Numbered from the stretch's first letter, positions 21,557-34,322 are shown. The stretch: 64,000 nucleotides of DNA from Blepharisma stoltei (GCA_914767885.1 CAJZBQ010000033.1:310001-374000); one strand, 5' to 3'. Translations and numbers: made by a program. Notes: generated by a model not told the origin, from the letters alone.

Positions 21557-22771
21557 ATGACTAAGGTGATAAGCCCAAAGGAACGAGAAAAAGAGATGGA
21601 AGAAACTCGAAAAAAATTTTTTGAAGAGTCTAAATTTGACCCTAATTATCAAAGATTAGGGCTGTTTTCATTTGTAGGAACCACTGCGATTTCTGATGAC
21701 ACTTATTCAAGAAGCAAACCTCCAAGAAGAAATGATGACGGTTCTGTAAAAACTGCTCCACGAAATTTTTTAACATCTCAGGGCAAGCGAGGCAAAACTT
21801 CAGACTGTTATTTTTCAACCTTTGAGTATATAGAAGACAAATACGACCCTAAAAAGTTGAATAAAGACAATAAAGCGAAATCTGATCAAATTAAAAAACT
21901 TCATGAAACTCCATGAAAGCCTGATGGCCCAATAAGGGCAGTTTATTCAACATATCCAAGCATGCCTACTATGAATTTCAGGCAAATCAAAAGAAAACTC
22001 CCAGATGGATCTGTGTATACAGAGCCAAGGAACTTTCTCACGAATCCTCCCAAAAAAGGAGAAGCTGCTTGCACTCCTGGGGTGCTACTTGGTGGATATC
22101 CAGAGCACCAAGCTGATCCATATAATAGAAAAGACCAATTAGCAAGAGAGCAAGCTAAAAGAGATAAAGCAAAAATGCAAGAGCAGCCGTTTAAAAGCAT
22201 GGTTTATGGGGAAAAACCTTTTTTTGATGATAAAGCCACCTATGGAGGTGAAAATCCTAACTCCCCCTTCTCTGAGAACAAATATTTAGTTCGCTCACTG
22301 AGGGATTAAATTTATATATAAATTTTTATAGTATTTTAATTTTCAAAATTTAAATAATCCCTATTCACTAAAGATTTCATTATAATAATTATCGTTATAT
22401 ATAGAATTTTTTTTCATAAAAAAATTTGTTCACTCACGGAGGTGGGCTTTTGGGCAAAAAACACAGGGATTTTTCCAATTAGTTTATTCGCTCACGGAGG
22501 GGGGAGTAAGGGAAGAGTAAAAAGACCATCAACCTATGGAGGGATTCAGCATGATAGAGCCTTTATACCACCTAATCCAATGAGAGAGGGAAGCACTTTA
22601 GCACCTTTTCCTGAGCACATGCCCGAGCCATATGATCCTGCAATTAAAAAAGACAATAAAGAAATAGTTCCTTGGAAAACTACTTATAAAGAGAGGACAA
22701 AGCCATGTGTGTCAGTTTCAAGTATGGTTGTGAACCTTAGAACTGAGTACCCATCTTTAAGACATAGATAG
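21557..22771 (+). CDS. CFAP96-like ciliary protein
   Basis: Pieces 21557-22257 and 22507-22771: 966 nt, 321 residues. Contains RLGLFSFVGTT and two copies of a PRNFLT motif (APRNFLTSQGKRG, EPRNFLTNPPKKG), then GGYPEHQADPYNRK, PFKSMVYGEKPFFD, and PFPEHMPEPYDPA. This matches the C4orf47/CFAP96 family of cilium- and centrosome-associated proteins. One UGA-Trp (21914-21916). A short MITE is removed between GGENP and KGRVKRPS. Confidence 0.75.
22258..22506. mobile_element. short Tourist-like MITE IES, 249 bp
   Basis: TAA duplication at 22258-22260 and 22507-22509. Same ends and internal tandem end motif as the 380-bp copies, with a shorter AT-rich core (an internal deletion relative to the others). 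Confidence 0.8.
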
Positions 22772-23026
22772 TTAATAATGATAAAACGACTTTAATGAAT
22801 TGCTTTATAGCAAATCTTAAATCCCTAACGAAGTTTGGATCATAAGATAAATTCAATATTAAATTTGGATTTTCGCTTGATGTTTATTAGCAGTCTTTCG
22901 AAATTATTTATAAGTATAATAAGCATGAAGATAAATTAAAGTGATTAAGCAGCTTAATTTCAAAGTTTTTGGCTATTTAATTAATATTTCAAAGATTTTT
23001 TGACGTATCCTAAGCCAGGCTATAAA

Positions 23027-26000
23027 ATGAAAAATATCTTCATACTAAGAATCCTCGGAGTTCTAGCTTCCCTTCAAAGTATAACCTTCCCCTCGCCAAC
23101 ATATCCACCTTTTCAAGCTTATGACGCTGATCCCTACATTTATCCAGTCCTTCAGTCTTCATCATCAGCATTGCAACTTTCCATTGATACCACATCTAGC
23201 ATCAACATGTACCTGAATTCACAGTATCTCTCGACCTTTAACAGTTCCCAATCATATAACTTAACCTCCCTACCTCAAGGTTTTAGCACCTTGACTCTGA
23301 CTGATCAAGATACCGAGTATGATATCTTGATCGGATTAGAAGGCACTCTTTCTTCCTATTATAAAGTTTATTTAGGCACAACTCAATGCACCTCCTCTGC
23401 TTGTGGGTCTACAAGCCAAACTTATATTTCAGTGCAGACTAATGACACTTCTATGCAAGGAAGAGTGTTTTCATTAGCCCAGCGGCATCCATCATGGACT
23501 TCAATCCAAAGCTTGCTATCATTTCCGCTGAGTGATTTTTATAATTACCTAGAACTATCCTCAACCAATGGGATTGCTCTTTTTTCGGCATACAGAGTTC
23601 CATCTGCTCAGCAAGCTACAAACTTGACCATCTCCATTACAGGGATCAGCCAGGACTTTCATTTATCCCCACGTTTTACAGCGGATATTTATAGCTATAC
23701 TCTTGCACCTTCATTTGATAGCTCTTCTGGTATGAGCTACAATTTGTTTGTGAATACCACATCTGATAGCTATCTTACATTATCATCAAGCTTAGGCCTT
23801 TTTAGTAAAAAATACCTTTATTCAGGGCAGTCAATAAATGGGCTTTTAAACGGAGGATCAGGTGATACTATTACAATTCAGCTTCAATCTGTTGCCAATA
23901 TCAGCCTTATAAAAACTTATAGAGGGGTTAGCTGTGGCTCCATAAGAACTACCTCCACCAATAACGCTTCGCCAGTTCGAGTTTCTTAACATCATGAAGG
24001 TTGCTCCTGCCTGACAAGGGCTGGCTTGCACTCGCTACCCTTATTCTGATGGGTTGCGTCACTGTGCTGACCGTCAGCCCACCATTGAAAATTCAAAGGG
24101 TTGAATTTTCTTGCCAACTCTCGCTAAAATGGCATTCGTAGCCCATGGTGTAGCTCCTGGTTCATGCTGGGAAAAGTCCCAATTGGCCAAGATTAATGTC
24201 ATTGACTCTGCTGGGAGACTCTTTCCAACCTCCCCATTTCCCGTAAGGTAAAAATTGACATATGAGTAAAACTTGCGATCGGCCAACCTGACATTGCGCT
24301 TCAAGCTACAGTAGCTAAGAGAATGGGCTCTTTCATCACGCCATTTTAATGTGTATCAATCTGTTGCCAATATCAGCCAAACTTCTACTTACAGTATCTA
24401 TATCCCTGTTAAATCAGTTGATCCTTATCTCCAAAGCTTAAATTTATATCAAGTTTCATCTTTGGATTCCTTTACAAATTTATCATCATCAGCTTTAGTT
24501 AGTTCTTGCTGCACAAGTTACACTGAAATCATCTTTACTGAAAGCTTTTATCCACTTCGAACCCTGTACAATATTCAAAACTTTGACTATACCTCAAGCT
24601 TGGGATTTTTAGTTAAAGCTATCCCCAATTCTCTTAAAGCTACTATCCTTATGCAATTTAACCATTTGGGTTATAGTCCTTACTATAGTAGTGGAAAAGT
24701 GCTTGTGCCAGCTATAGGGAAGAATCAAATAAATTTAATGATTACAGCTGAAGATTCAGCTTATAGCCAACAAATAGAAATTGATCTTTACATGAAATCG
24801 AATAATACAGCATTAAAATCTGCGACTATCAAGGGCGAGTGAAATCCTACTTTTAGCTCGAGTGTATTTACTTATAGGGTTTATATAAATTTCTATACAA
24901 CTCAATTAGAAAGCTACTTCGAAAGTCAAGATGAAAACGCAGTAATTGATGCAGGGATATCTGGCCTCACTCCTTCAAACGTATTAAATTACACTATCCC
25001 TGTCGGTTCTTCGCTTTCTTATAGCTTAAAATTTACAGTTCATGCAGAGACTTCTTCAATCTCTCAACTCTACACTTTTGTTATTGTAAAAAATGATGCC
25101 TGTGGAAACGGTCTTAGATACTCCTCTACAGAGCAATGCGATGACGGAAATCTTAGCAGTGGAGATGGCTGCTCATCCAATTGCCAAATAGAATCAGGCT
25201 GAACTTGTAGTGGCGGATCAATCACATCTAAGGACTCTTGCACTGAAATCCCTCCTACTAATAACAATACAGATCATAATTCAACAGATCATAATTCAAC
25301 TGACAATACCAATACAACAGTCTGCGGGAATGGAATTGTAGAGAATGGAGAAGAATGTGATGACGGGAACACAGAAAATGGAGATGGCTGCAGCTCAAGA
25401 TGCAAGACAGAATCAAATGGAGATGTATGTGGAGACGGCTTGACATCGCCAAGCAGCAATGAAGGATGTGATGATGGGAATACAAATAATGGAGATGGCT
25501 GCAGTTCGTCTTGTCAAGTCGAATCTGGCTGAAAGTGTACAAATACCTCATGAATTGAAGATCCGAAACCATCACCAGACACTTGTACAAAAGTAAATAC
25601 CACCGTCCCTCACAACTCAACCTCATCTTCATCATCTTCATATGTAGATTTAAGCTACATAGGAGCAGCTTCCTGCTACTTGTTTGTGACTTCAATAATA
25701 GTTCTTATTCCATCCTATCTTTTTACCAGTTGGTATGGAATTAACGAAGGCAAAGGACTAAATCTTTTATCTGGACTACTTTATGGACTTTTAATATTCC
25801 AAACTCTTTTTGCAATGCACAAACTTTCAAACAGTGACACAAATACGAACCTTTACAATTCTTTTGGATGGTCGCATTTAAGATTTACTGAAATGTATAC
25901 GATCCATCGTGGAAGATCAACTCTTGACATACTTGGACTCAGCTCTGATGATAATGGGATTTTCCTGAATAACATCCAATACTTCCTCATCATCCTTGGC

Positions 26001-27161
26001 GCTATCATTACAGTTCATATAGTAATTATTTTTATAGCTCAAAAAGCAGTAAGACAACTTTTTGAACTCTGTGCATATAATCTCTTTATATTCTTTACTT
26101 TCCTACCTTTTGTTTTTTCTTGTGCAGAATCAATTATCGAAGTAGACAATGAAGACTCAGCTGAAATATTCAGTTATGTCCTTTCCTGGATTGTATTAAC
26201 TACCTATATCTCTATCATCATTGCATGGACTTATTTATTCAAAAAATGGGTCAGAGATGAGAATCCTAATAAGGCAATAATCCTTATGACAGTTGGCCTT
26301 AAAACTGCTTCTAAGTCTGAAAAATCAAACGATTCCACCCACATTAGCGACTTAATTCTGTCACATTATAAAGAAAAACCTGAAAGCGGAGAATGGCACT
26401 CACTAGATGAAGAGCTAACTGATGAGCACAGAAAATCAAATCCTAGCTTATGAATGAGTGAACCAATCAACAAGGTTTTTTCTCCACCTGTCTTGAAAAT
26501 GACTGTAAAAAAAGAGCAAGAACAGTCAACTCCTCAAATGAAAATAATAAAGTTTCAATGGATTTATATTTTCGAACTTTGGGTCTATGGAACTATCGTG
26601 CTACTTTTAGGCTGCGTTGGCTCTGGAAGGCAAGAGTCTGTGCCTTTGATTCTGCTATTTGGAATAATTGGCATTATCGTGGTGTATAATCAGCCGTTTG
26701 TGCATGATATGTACAATACCACTCATTCCCTTATCCCAGGGCTGTTTGTGATAATAATCGTGCTGATGTATGCAGAGGATGATATTGCGAAAGAAATTAT
26801 ACCGATTTTTATTTGTGGGGTTGTTTTGATAATTTTTACGGATTTCTCGTATGAATTTGTGAAGCTGTTTTATGGGTTTTTGAATTTTTCTAGTAAAGAT
26901 GAAGGGATTAGACAGTTTACGATATCCCAGCATGATGAGAAAGATGACGAAGAAGAAAGTGAAAATGAAAATGAAAGAGAGCAAACACCTGCTTCATTGG
27001 GAAATGAGTCAGTTCCTGATGAAAGAAGTATACACTCTTTTTCGATTAATCACAGCTCTTCAGTAAGCGTTAATGACATCAGTATAAAAAGCCCGAGTTC
27101 TTATTCTATCAACAATTCACCTATTAGTGTGCATGAGATTAGTATAAGAGAGGATGAATAA
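23027..27161 (+). CDS. large cysteine-rich multi-pass membrane protein
   Basis: Pieces 23027-23883 and 24356-27161: 3663 nt, 1220 residues. Signal peptide from MKNIFILRILGVLASLQS. The extracellular half is Ser/Thr-rich and beta-like. From about residue 530 come three DUF4215-type units (CGNGLRYSSTEQCDDGN; CGNGIVENGEECDDGN; CGDGLTSPSSNEGCDDGN), each followed by GDGCSS. The rest has many hydrophobic segments (from SYLFVTSIIVLIPSYLF on) and a disordered acidic tail (HDEKDDEEESENENE). Several UGA-Trp codons link what would otherwise be separate frames, including Trp at 26451-26453. Probably a cell-surface receptor or adhesion protein; function not known. Confidence 0.75.
23884..24355 (+). mobile_element. 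SINE-like retroposon, 472 bp, with 23-bp duplication
   Basis: A perfect 23-bp direct repeat (23884-23906 and 24356-24378) encoding QSVANIS flanks a GC-richer insertion ending CACGCCATTTTAATGTGTA. Excision between the repeats joins the two halves of the surface-protein gene in frame. Shares CAATTGGCCAAG, TGACTCTGCTG and TTTCCAACCTCC with the copies at 13.0 and 48.8 kb. Confidence 0.85.
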
Positions 27162-27382
27162 ATTTTTTTAATGTAATCTTTTATTATCAGAAATTTAAAA
27201 AATCCATTTTAGCAATTTTTATTCCAAAATACTTCTTTTCATCACATTAAAGAAAAATTCTTTGAGGCGCGATTTTAACCTTAACTAGCCAATCACAATT
27301 TTAAATTCTCGACTAAAAACTTAATGTCCTAATAGAAATATCCAATAAAATAAAATCACTATCAACCAGCTAAACAAAACCT

Positions 27383-27646
27383 ATGAAGCAACCAGAACAG
27401 CTAATCTTAACCCCTGGCTTCGTTCCGATGAGCCCAGCAAATGAAGCTAAACAATTAGAAGTAAAATCCCCAGCAACGATTTTGAGAAAGAAATACAAAA
27501 AATTGTCACAAAAAATAATGTTCCCACCCAAAACACCTCACAATACGACTCAATACTTAATTAAAGTGAAGCCATCAATATTAAGCGACACCCAGCCACT
27601 ATTAGGAACAATGCATTCATTTAATCTCGATCTTATTTTAAAGTAA
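27383..27646 (+). CDS. small hypothetical protein
   Basis: 87 residues, uninterrupted. Begins MKQPEQLILTPGFVPMSP; the centre is basic (ILRKKYKKLSQKIMFPPKTP). Starts 222 bp after the surface-protein gene on the same strand. No domain recognised; no UGA. Upstream it is preceded by an AT-rich leader of ciliate type. At 27731-27805 downstream there is a GC-richer patch ending AAGCCATTTTATTTTTAT that could be a 5'-truncated retroposon tail. Confidence 0.55.
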   Translation: MKQPEQLILTPGFVPMSPANEAKQLEVKSPATILRKKYKKLSQKIMFPPKTPHNTTQYLIKVKPSILSDTQPLLGTMHSFNLDLILK

Positions 27647-27973
27647 TCAAGAACCTGCAACTTAATGTAATAATTTTTCATATAAATAAGCCATTTTCTT
27701 GATAAAATTACAAGATAAATAATAATTTATACGGTCGGCTCAGCCCTATCATTGTGCATCCACTGGAGTCATGAAGCAATGCGTCATCAAAGCCATTTTA
27801 TTTTTATAATAAAATAAACCATTTATTATACCATTAAGGAAAGTAGCTTTATGAATTAATTAATTGAAAAAGAAGTCTAAATGCCTAAGGATAAAGCCAT
27901 AGAACCTTTTTTTCTTATAAAATTAATCCCTAAAATTTTTCATATCTTCTTTACTGATTAATTTATTATTGAA

Positions 27974-30158
27974 ATGGCAAGTTTAATTATTGTCGACATT
28001 AATAAGTTTATCCATAAAAAGGATCTGATGATAGGTGATAGGGTTGAAATTAGTGTTTTAAATGTTGATTTGCCAGATAAGGATAAATCACAGCTTAGCT
28101 GCTATATATCAATCGATAAACAAACTTATGGAGCTATTACTCCAATAAACTCAGGCAATGATAAGACTACTGTGAAACTCTGAAAGGACAGATTAATAAA
28201 ATTTAGTGTAGTTAAAATAGAAACTGAAGAAGAACTAGGAAGTGTAACGCTATCTGGCTCTATTTTGCCAGAAGAAGGCTTCCAATGGCTTCCTTTATTT
28301 AATGAGAAAGATAAAGAAATTTTATCTATCCCTACTAAAGTTAAATAATACATTAAAATGGCGGCACGTGCCAGCCTGCCCTCTTGACGCAGCAGTTCAG
28401 ACCTTATGGCTACGGCGAACTGGGGACGGTCTCCCAGCCGAGAATCAAGTGCAGGCTCAAGAGGTGTGTATCTGAGTAGGTTTTGGCTGCTTTCCTGTGG
28501 TTGGAAATAGAGGTGCTCAACAACTCCTTTGGATCAGAGGAACCATGGGCATTCCTCTACCGAGGAACTGGGGGCTTCGGTCCAGGCCACAGGGAAACAG
28601 TCTTTTTCCTGTAGCTGTCGAAGAAAGGCACTTCGACACCCAATAGACTCCAAGGAGATCCTTGGAATCAAGCTACTAAAATCGCCGTAGCAGAGCCGCA
28701 GAATTCCATAAGCCCCCTCAAGGCAAGGAGGAGACAGAAGGTACCGGAAGGGCATTCGCAAGAGTAATAGACCCTCTGGGCTGGAGTTGAAAAGCAGTAG
28801 AACCTCTCGTAGGAAGGTCTTTGGTGACTGCGTCACCAATATGGCTAGCGCCTGACTTTTATAATTATAATCCCTACTAAAGTTAATGCTCCTAGACTGT
28901 TTATTGCTCTTAGCACGCTCAAAGGATTGAATCCTATTTACGAATCAACAGAAAATTCAGAAACCGTTTCCCAAAATGACTCTTTATCAGAATCAGAAAA
29001 TGAATTTATGCCTGAATTAAAGTTAATTCAGTCTTCAAGCACTCCATCTCCTGAGCATCTAAAAGAAAGCTTTTTGGAGACCCAATTTGTGCAGCTTGCC
29101 AATGAAAACTTTGCATTGAAGCAAGAAATATATCACAGCAATTGATTTTCCAAAATGCAAACTTAATTAGTTTTCCCCTTTTATTATAAAATAAGAAAAT
29201 ATTATAGGGAAAAAATTTTCAAATAGATTAAATAAATATAGAAAGAATTAAAAAGAACAATTCTTCGGTCATTATGTCACTAAATTATGAAATAGAAGAG
29301 CTTAGAAAGAAGGAAAAGAAAGCTCTTGGGATTAATAAAATACTGCAAAAAGAATTAGGAGAAATTAATGAAAAGCATAAAAGTGAAACTTTAGAAAAAG
29401 AAAAAATAATAAAAGAATTAAAAGAAAACTTGGAAAAAGCCAAAAATGATGCCAAAGCCAAAGAAAATTCGATATTAATGATATTGGAAAATAAAGATAA
29501 AGTTATTTATAAGAAGCAATGTGAAATTAATAACTTGAAAAAAAGTATTTCCTTAATGGAAGAGAAAACTGGAAGTAATAAAGAAGCTGATATATTAAAA
29601 ATGCAAATTAATGAACTAAAGCAAAAACTCAATGAAGTCGGAATAAAGACTGAAAACGAAGATTTGCATTTAGCACTTGAAAAGCATTTAATTGAAAGAA
29701 ATGCGCCTGGCTTCTTTAAACTAGTTCACAGTAATAAATACGCCTCTGGATCAAACATATTTACATTATTATTAAAGAATGGTAAGATTTTTTGCGAAAT
29801 TGACGGCATTGAAATCTCAATAGACGAAATCATTAATTCCAGGCTGAAAGCAAACCTGAATTTGTCTGGAAAAGTTGAATCCTTTAGCATTCCTATTAAA
29901 GGTAAAACTAATTCCATATCTTATTACAATACTGATGAAGCTGATACAGAAAATACTACTGATGGAGTTCAAAGCAGGTCATCTTTTGGCTCAGAAAGAA
30001 CACTTTCGAGCTCTCCTGAACTACTAACTACCAAATCAGCTAAAAGAGTTGTGAAAGTTTCTAGCTTCATGAAAAGTAGCATGTCTTCTTTAAGGGAAAT
30101 TGCGCAAAAAGTTCCGAAGTCTATAAAAAAACCCTCATTTAATAAAACTTTTCTTTAA
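27974..30158 (+). CDS. N-terminal beta domain (C2-like) plus long coiled coil
   Basis: Pieces 27974-28327, 28870-29128 and 29239-30158: 1533 nt, 510 residues. Residues 1-125 look like a C2-type beta sandwich (LIIVDINKFIHKKDLMIGDRVEISVL), with one UGA-Trp at 28181-28183. Then come an acidic linker, a coiled coil from about residue 185 to 330 (LANENFALKQEIERIKKNN, IEELRKKEKKALGINKIL), a short globular part, and a Ser-rich tail. What reads as three separate frames becomes one gene after a retroposon and a 110-bp IES are removed. Cytoskeletal or membrane-associated role inferred only from shape. Confidence 0.7.
28328..28869 (-). mobile_element. SINE-like retroposon, 542 bp, with 17-bp duplication
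   Basis: Direct repeat ATCCCTACTAAAGTTAA at 28328-28344 and 28870-28886. On the minus strand the element runs from CAGGCGCTAGCCAT to GCCATTTTAATGTATT. Closely related to 35475-36001 over its whole length (for example GTGACGCAGTCACC, CCTCCTTGCCTTGAG, TCCAACCACAG). Removal joins LSIPTKV to NAPRLFIALSTL. Confidence 0.85.
29129..29238. other. 110-bp TA-bounded IES
   Basis: TA at 29129-29130 and 29239-29240. Contains TTTTCCC...GGGAAAA. Removal makes the coiled coil continuous (LKQEI then ERIKKNN). Confidence 0.7.
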
Positions 30159-31232
30159 TTATTTAAATGAGTTTAAGGCTAGTCATATTTTATTTTTAAA
30201 TTAAATCTTTTGATTTAGAATCAATTATTTTCAGTATTTCATGAATTCATTTTCTCATCTATACTTATAGTAGTTTAAACTTATAAAAGTTTACTATATA
30301 ATAGGAAAACTTTTGGATAAGCTTTATTGAACTATATTTTAATAATTTCTAAAAAATAATGGATCGTATTATCTTTTAACAATTTTTGTGCTTAAAAACA
30401 GATTTAGACATGCAAAACTATAATTTCTATGCAATTCATAACAGAAATTTATTTAATACATATTATTCTTTTCTGATTCATTTTTAATTACTAAAAGTTA
30501 AAGGATAATATTGCTTACTCCCAAGTAAGAGGGAGCAGGATTTTTTTGGATTATTTATTATAGGATTAGTTTTGGAAAATTATTCTTATTCTTCCAGCAA
30601 TTAAAATATCAGTTAAGGATTGAACTCAGGTCCTATATCCGAACTCAGTGAGAGAAATTCACGACTTCTTGAGAGTCTCTGCCCAAAGAGAATGGGTCTA
30701 CACTGAATTTGTTGTAGATCAGAGAGGCCCTGAGGGGCTTGGGGAAGAAACAGGTCGATGATTAGTCCGGCCCACCTATCCTTATTTAGATCTGTGATCG
30801 AAGATGGAGTCAGGAAGTACGAGACTAGAAGAGTTATCTTAAAGTTAAACTTACTCCCCCTCAGTTTAAAGAACAAAAAATGATGTTCGCTCACTAATGG
30901 GTCATTTTTTTTTAAACAATCCCAGCTCGCTAAAATTGGAAAGCGAGAATTTGCAAAAAGTTATGTTTAAAGTGGAAGCTATTTAAAATTAAATAGAATT
31001 TATGAGAGAGAATCATACGAATAATCACTTATATATAAATTATTTTTTTATAAAATCTTTCATATTAAAAAAATTTCCGAATAATAGGGATTTTTCAACT
31101 TGCTCGCTCATTTGAGGAGGTTAATATATTAATTATGTATCAACAATAATTAACCAAAGAAAGGCTTCACGGAGGTTTTTTATTTTTAGAAAAATTAAGA
31201 TTTTTCTAATTTTACTTTAGAAGATTTAGATA
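30159..31232. other. noncoding stretch with SINE-like and MITE remnants
   Basis: No gene seen in 30159-30500. 30523-30537 is a small hairpin (TACTCCCAAGTAAGAGGGA). 30603-30848 is a GC-richer block starting AATTAAAATATCAG. Read on the minus strand, it ends in the retroposon-like tail and carries GAGTTCAATCC, a B-box-like sequence. 30851-31125 is an old, diverged MITE copy (ACTCCCCCTCAG at the left, TCATTTGAGGAGG at the right). Confidence 0.5.
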
Positions 31233-31736
31233 ATGAATAAAACTATTAATCAGCCAAGTAGAAACTACCGCAAAAAGTGTTTAAAAAATTTTAAATCTCC
31301 AATAAAGGAATTTTTCACAAAAAAGAAATATTATCCACTGTGGACTAAGCACCGCCGATTTATCTACAATGACCACACTGTTCGCAATCCATGAGAGATT
31401 AATCAATCAAACTATAAATTTGATGAGCGCTCAATATTGCTATTACACATTAACTATATTGACAGAAATATCAAACCCATTGATAATAACTTGATAATGT
31501 TTTATTCCAGATGCAGTAGATTTATTGGAATTAATAAAAAATTCGCAAAAATAATTTTTGATTATAAATTTGATCCACCTTTTCAGTCATATCATCGAGA
31601 AGTAAAGAGATGAAATAAGGGAAAAGAGGAAAGAATTGAGAAAAAATTTAAAAGAGAAAATAGGCAATTTCGAAATATGAAATTTTTAGATTTGCTTGAA
31701 GGAGTTTGTAAGAGTTTAAGTAATGAATTCCTTTAG
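31233..31736 (+). CDS. basic protein of unknown function
   Basis: 167 residues when UGA (31390 and 31612) is read as Trp; under the standard code it would be cut into three. Begins MNKTINQPSRNYRKKC. Lys/Arg/Asn-rich, with KYYPLWTKHRRFIYN and ILLLHINYIDRN. The C-terminal third is strongly basic (EERIEKKFKRENRQFRN). No family recognised; could be nuclear or germline-limited because both sides are element-rich. Confidence 0.6.
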
Positions 31737-32584
31737 CTTTCATTGTTTTATATTGAAGATTATGGCATTATATGGAAATAAATTGTCTTTGTAGGCTAAA
31801 TAACTGGTTATAAAATTATTTCAATTTTTTTACCACCCTTCACCTTTCACAAAATAGCAAACTTTTTTTATCAACTTATTTACATTTTTTTTAAAAATAA
31901 AATTTCATACTTTAAGATCATTTCTCCACGAAAGCAACTTCAGCAACAACTACAGCAATTCCAGCAACAAGAAGTTTAGCTTCAACTTTAGCAACACTAC
32001 AGCATCATCTCCATTAATTACCTATGTGAAAAGCCTATGAATTCAAAGTATCGCTGAGTCGTTAATTTCTCAACCGAACTTGGCTCTCAAAACCTAGACT
32101 TCCACCCTTAACTTTAGACCCTCAAAATATCAACTTGCTGCCAGCTTTCCCGCAATTACTTCTTTTGGTGCATTGTGCCTGCAATTAAAATTTAATAACC
32201 TATAGCTCAATTTGATAATTTTTAACTAACATTTAAATTTTATTATTAAATAGTTTTTATCTCAAATATCCAAAGCAATTAATGCAATCCTAATTATCCA
32301 GCTTCTACTACCAACTCGCATTCTCTTGAACCTTATATTTGAAATAAACTGCCTCTCTATTTTAAATTTATTAATTAACTATTATATCACCAGCTATATA
32401 AAATCCTTTTTTTTTGCAATACTCCAATCCGTCTTTCTCTTCCGATTTATTTATAATTGAAACTAAATCCACAAGAAAATCAAAAAAAAATCTTTATCAT
32501 TCCTATCCATTTACAAATAATCTTAGAAACTGATTTATTCAAAATTTTACCACTAGAATCAATCATAAGATTTTTAAATAAAAT
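31737..32584. other. AT-rich gap with low-complexity stretch
   Basis: 31925-32010 is a CAA/AGCAAC-rich stretch that stays open in one frame (NFSNNYSNSSNKK..) from about 31857 to 32096 but lacks a start. It may be a lost exon or a relic. The rest shows nothing recognisable. Confidence 0.35.
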
Positions 32585-34322
32585 ATGGAATTACAATCAC
32601 TCAAAGAAAGACTTATTTCCTCTGACTCCCCACCCCTCCGTGAATGAATAAAAAAATTTTGTTACTCATGGAGGGGTTAATTTTTTTTTTTTAAAAAATT
32701 TATATATAAATTTTATAGAAATAATTTTTTTTCAAAATTTTAAAAAATCCTAATTTGAAATCAAATATTAATTTAATTTATAAAATTTATGTTTTTAAAA
32801 TGCAATTTTGTTTAAAATTAAACAGAATTAGCTCGATATTTCATTATACTAATTATCAATTATATATCAAAATTTTTCTATTAAAACAATTTTGTTCACT
32901 CACGGAGGGTGGGCTTTTGGGCAAGTAATAGCGATTTTTCTAATGGTTTTGTTCACTCACGGAGGGGGGGAGTGATAAAAGACGGGAATTCTTCTGTCCA
33001 AAACAGATCAGAATCCGCCGATTTAAATTCTTTATTGCTAACAGTAGCAAATTCTTTTCTTTATATTGGCAATTTTTATATGTTGGGAGTTGCAGCTAAG
33101 GAGTACTCATCAGCCCTTCAAATGCCAGAAAGTTTTTCTGGTACCCTTGCAGGGGTGAATTGAACCTCCTCTGTGCTCTGTGCATTTTTATATAGTTTCT
33201 GAAGCAATTACCAATATAAAATCCCTACTGCATTTTGTGCATTCATATGTGCAGTTGGTAATTTGATGTATTTTTTAGCCTATGATCTGGCAAGCCCGTT
33301 TTGGCTGTTTTTAGGAAGAATAATGATAGGAGTTGGAGGTTCTCGTGTTATCAATAGAAGGTACATATCAGTTTACGTCCCCGTAAACGAAAGAACATCA
33401 TGGAATGCCTATTATGCAGCTGGCAGAGTATTAGGAGTCGCGTTTGGGACTTTTGCTGCTGCTGAACTTTACAATGTAAACTCGTCCTTCTTAGGACTTA
33501 CAATAAATGGCATGAATTCTTGTGCTTTTGTGATGGGAATCACTTGGCTTTTATATTTTATTTTGACAGTTTTCTTTTTTACAGAACCCGAAATTATAAA
33601 AATAGAGAAAGAAAGTGCAATAAATCTGCAGTTTCCTACCTTGATAGAGTCGTTACCGCTTATTATTGTGCTTTTCGGGTTCTTTTTTCCAAAAAGCGCA
33701 CAAGAAATTTTATTTATTTCACTTCCAATCATAACGGACGACTATTGGGGGTGGCATATAGACAAAGCTGGGGAGTTTTTAGCTTTAATTTCACTAATTT
33801 CATCCCCGGTTCACATATTTGTAGCTTACACATCAAAACATATCCAAGATAGAGATTTTATTATATATACTTTAATTTATAGCATTTACCTGCTGCATTT
33901 TTATGAAAAAAATAAAATTATTTTAATGTTTTCTATCGAAATTTATTGATAAGAGTATAATTTCTCAAGTCATGTGCGTCTTAGGATGCCTATTCATGGT
34001 TGATTTTGGTGGCTATTCAGAATGACAATACATGATTGGCGCATTTATTCTGAATTTAGGCTCAAATATGATAGATGGGGTCAGCACTTCATTAATTTCA
34101 AAAGTGATCCCAAAAAGCATCGCGCATGGGATCTGGAATGCTGGCTTTCTAGTAACTATAGTAGGGCAGCTTGGAAGAGCAATAGGAGGGGGCTTTGTAG
34201 GAGTAACTGGCCTAGGCGAAGACAAAAGCAATGAAAACTCCATGCACATCACACTAACATTGCTTTGTGCGATGTCCTTAGCATCAACAATGGTCGGCTA
34301 CAAATCCCTACATCACAAATAG
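32585..34322 (+). CDS. MFS transporter related to SPX-MFS/vacuolar phosphate type
   Basis: Pieces 32585-32591, 32976-33861 and 33956-34322: 1260 nt, 419 residues. Hydrophobic segments throughout; the diagnostic loop GRIMIGVGGSRVINRRYIS resembles the GL(G)xARAVNRRYIS signature of SPX-MFS and MFSD8-like transporters. There is no SPX domain, since the model begins MELKDGNSSVQ just before the first helix. UGA-Trp at 33161 and several other positions. The start rests on removing 32592-32975; an alternative MITE-only removal extends an upstream frame without a good ATG. Likely a vacuolar or lysosomal membrane transporter. Confidence 0.7.
32592..32975. mobile_element. MITE-containing IES, 384 bp
   Basis: TA at 32592-32593 and 32976-32977. 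The MITE itself spans 32623-32972 and is bounded by TGA (32623-32625 and 32973-32975) rather than TAA or TTA, so the TA pair lies outside it. Both removals are in frame with the transporter, but only the TA-TA one gives an ATG start. Confidence 0.6.
33862..33955. other. 94-bp TA-bounded IES
   Basis: TA at 33862-33863 and 33956-33957. Removal joins RDFI to IISQVMCVLGC, restoring a transmembrane helix. Confidence 0.7.

Noticed and set aside
30611-30850. tRNA-like signal (GAGTTCAATCC on the minus strand)
   Set aside because: Only a B-box-like sequence; no acceptor stem or anticodon arm can be drawn. Treated as part of a retroposon.
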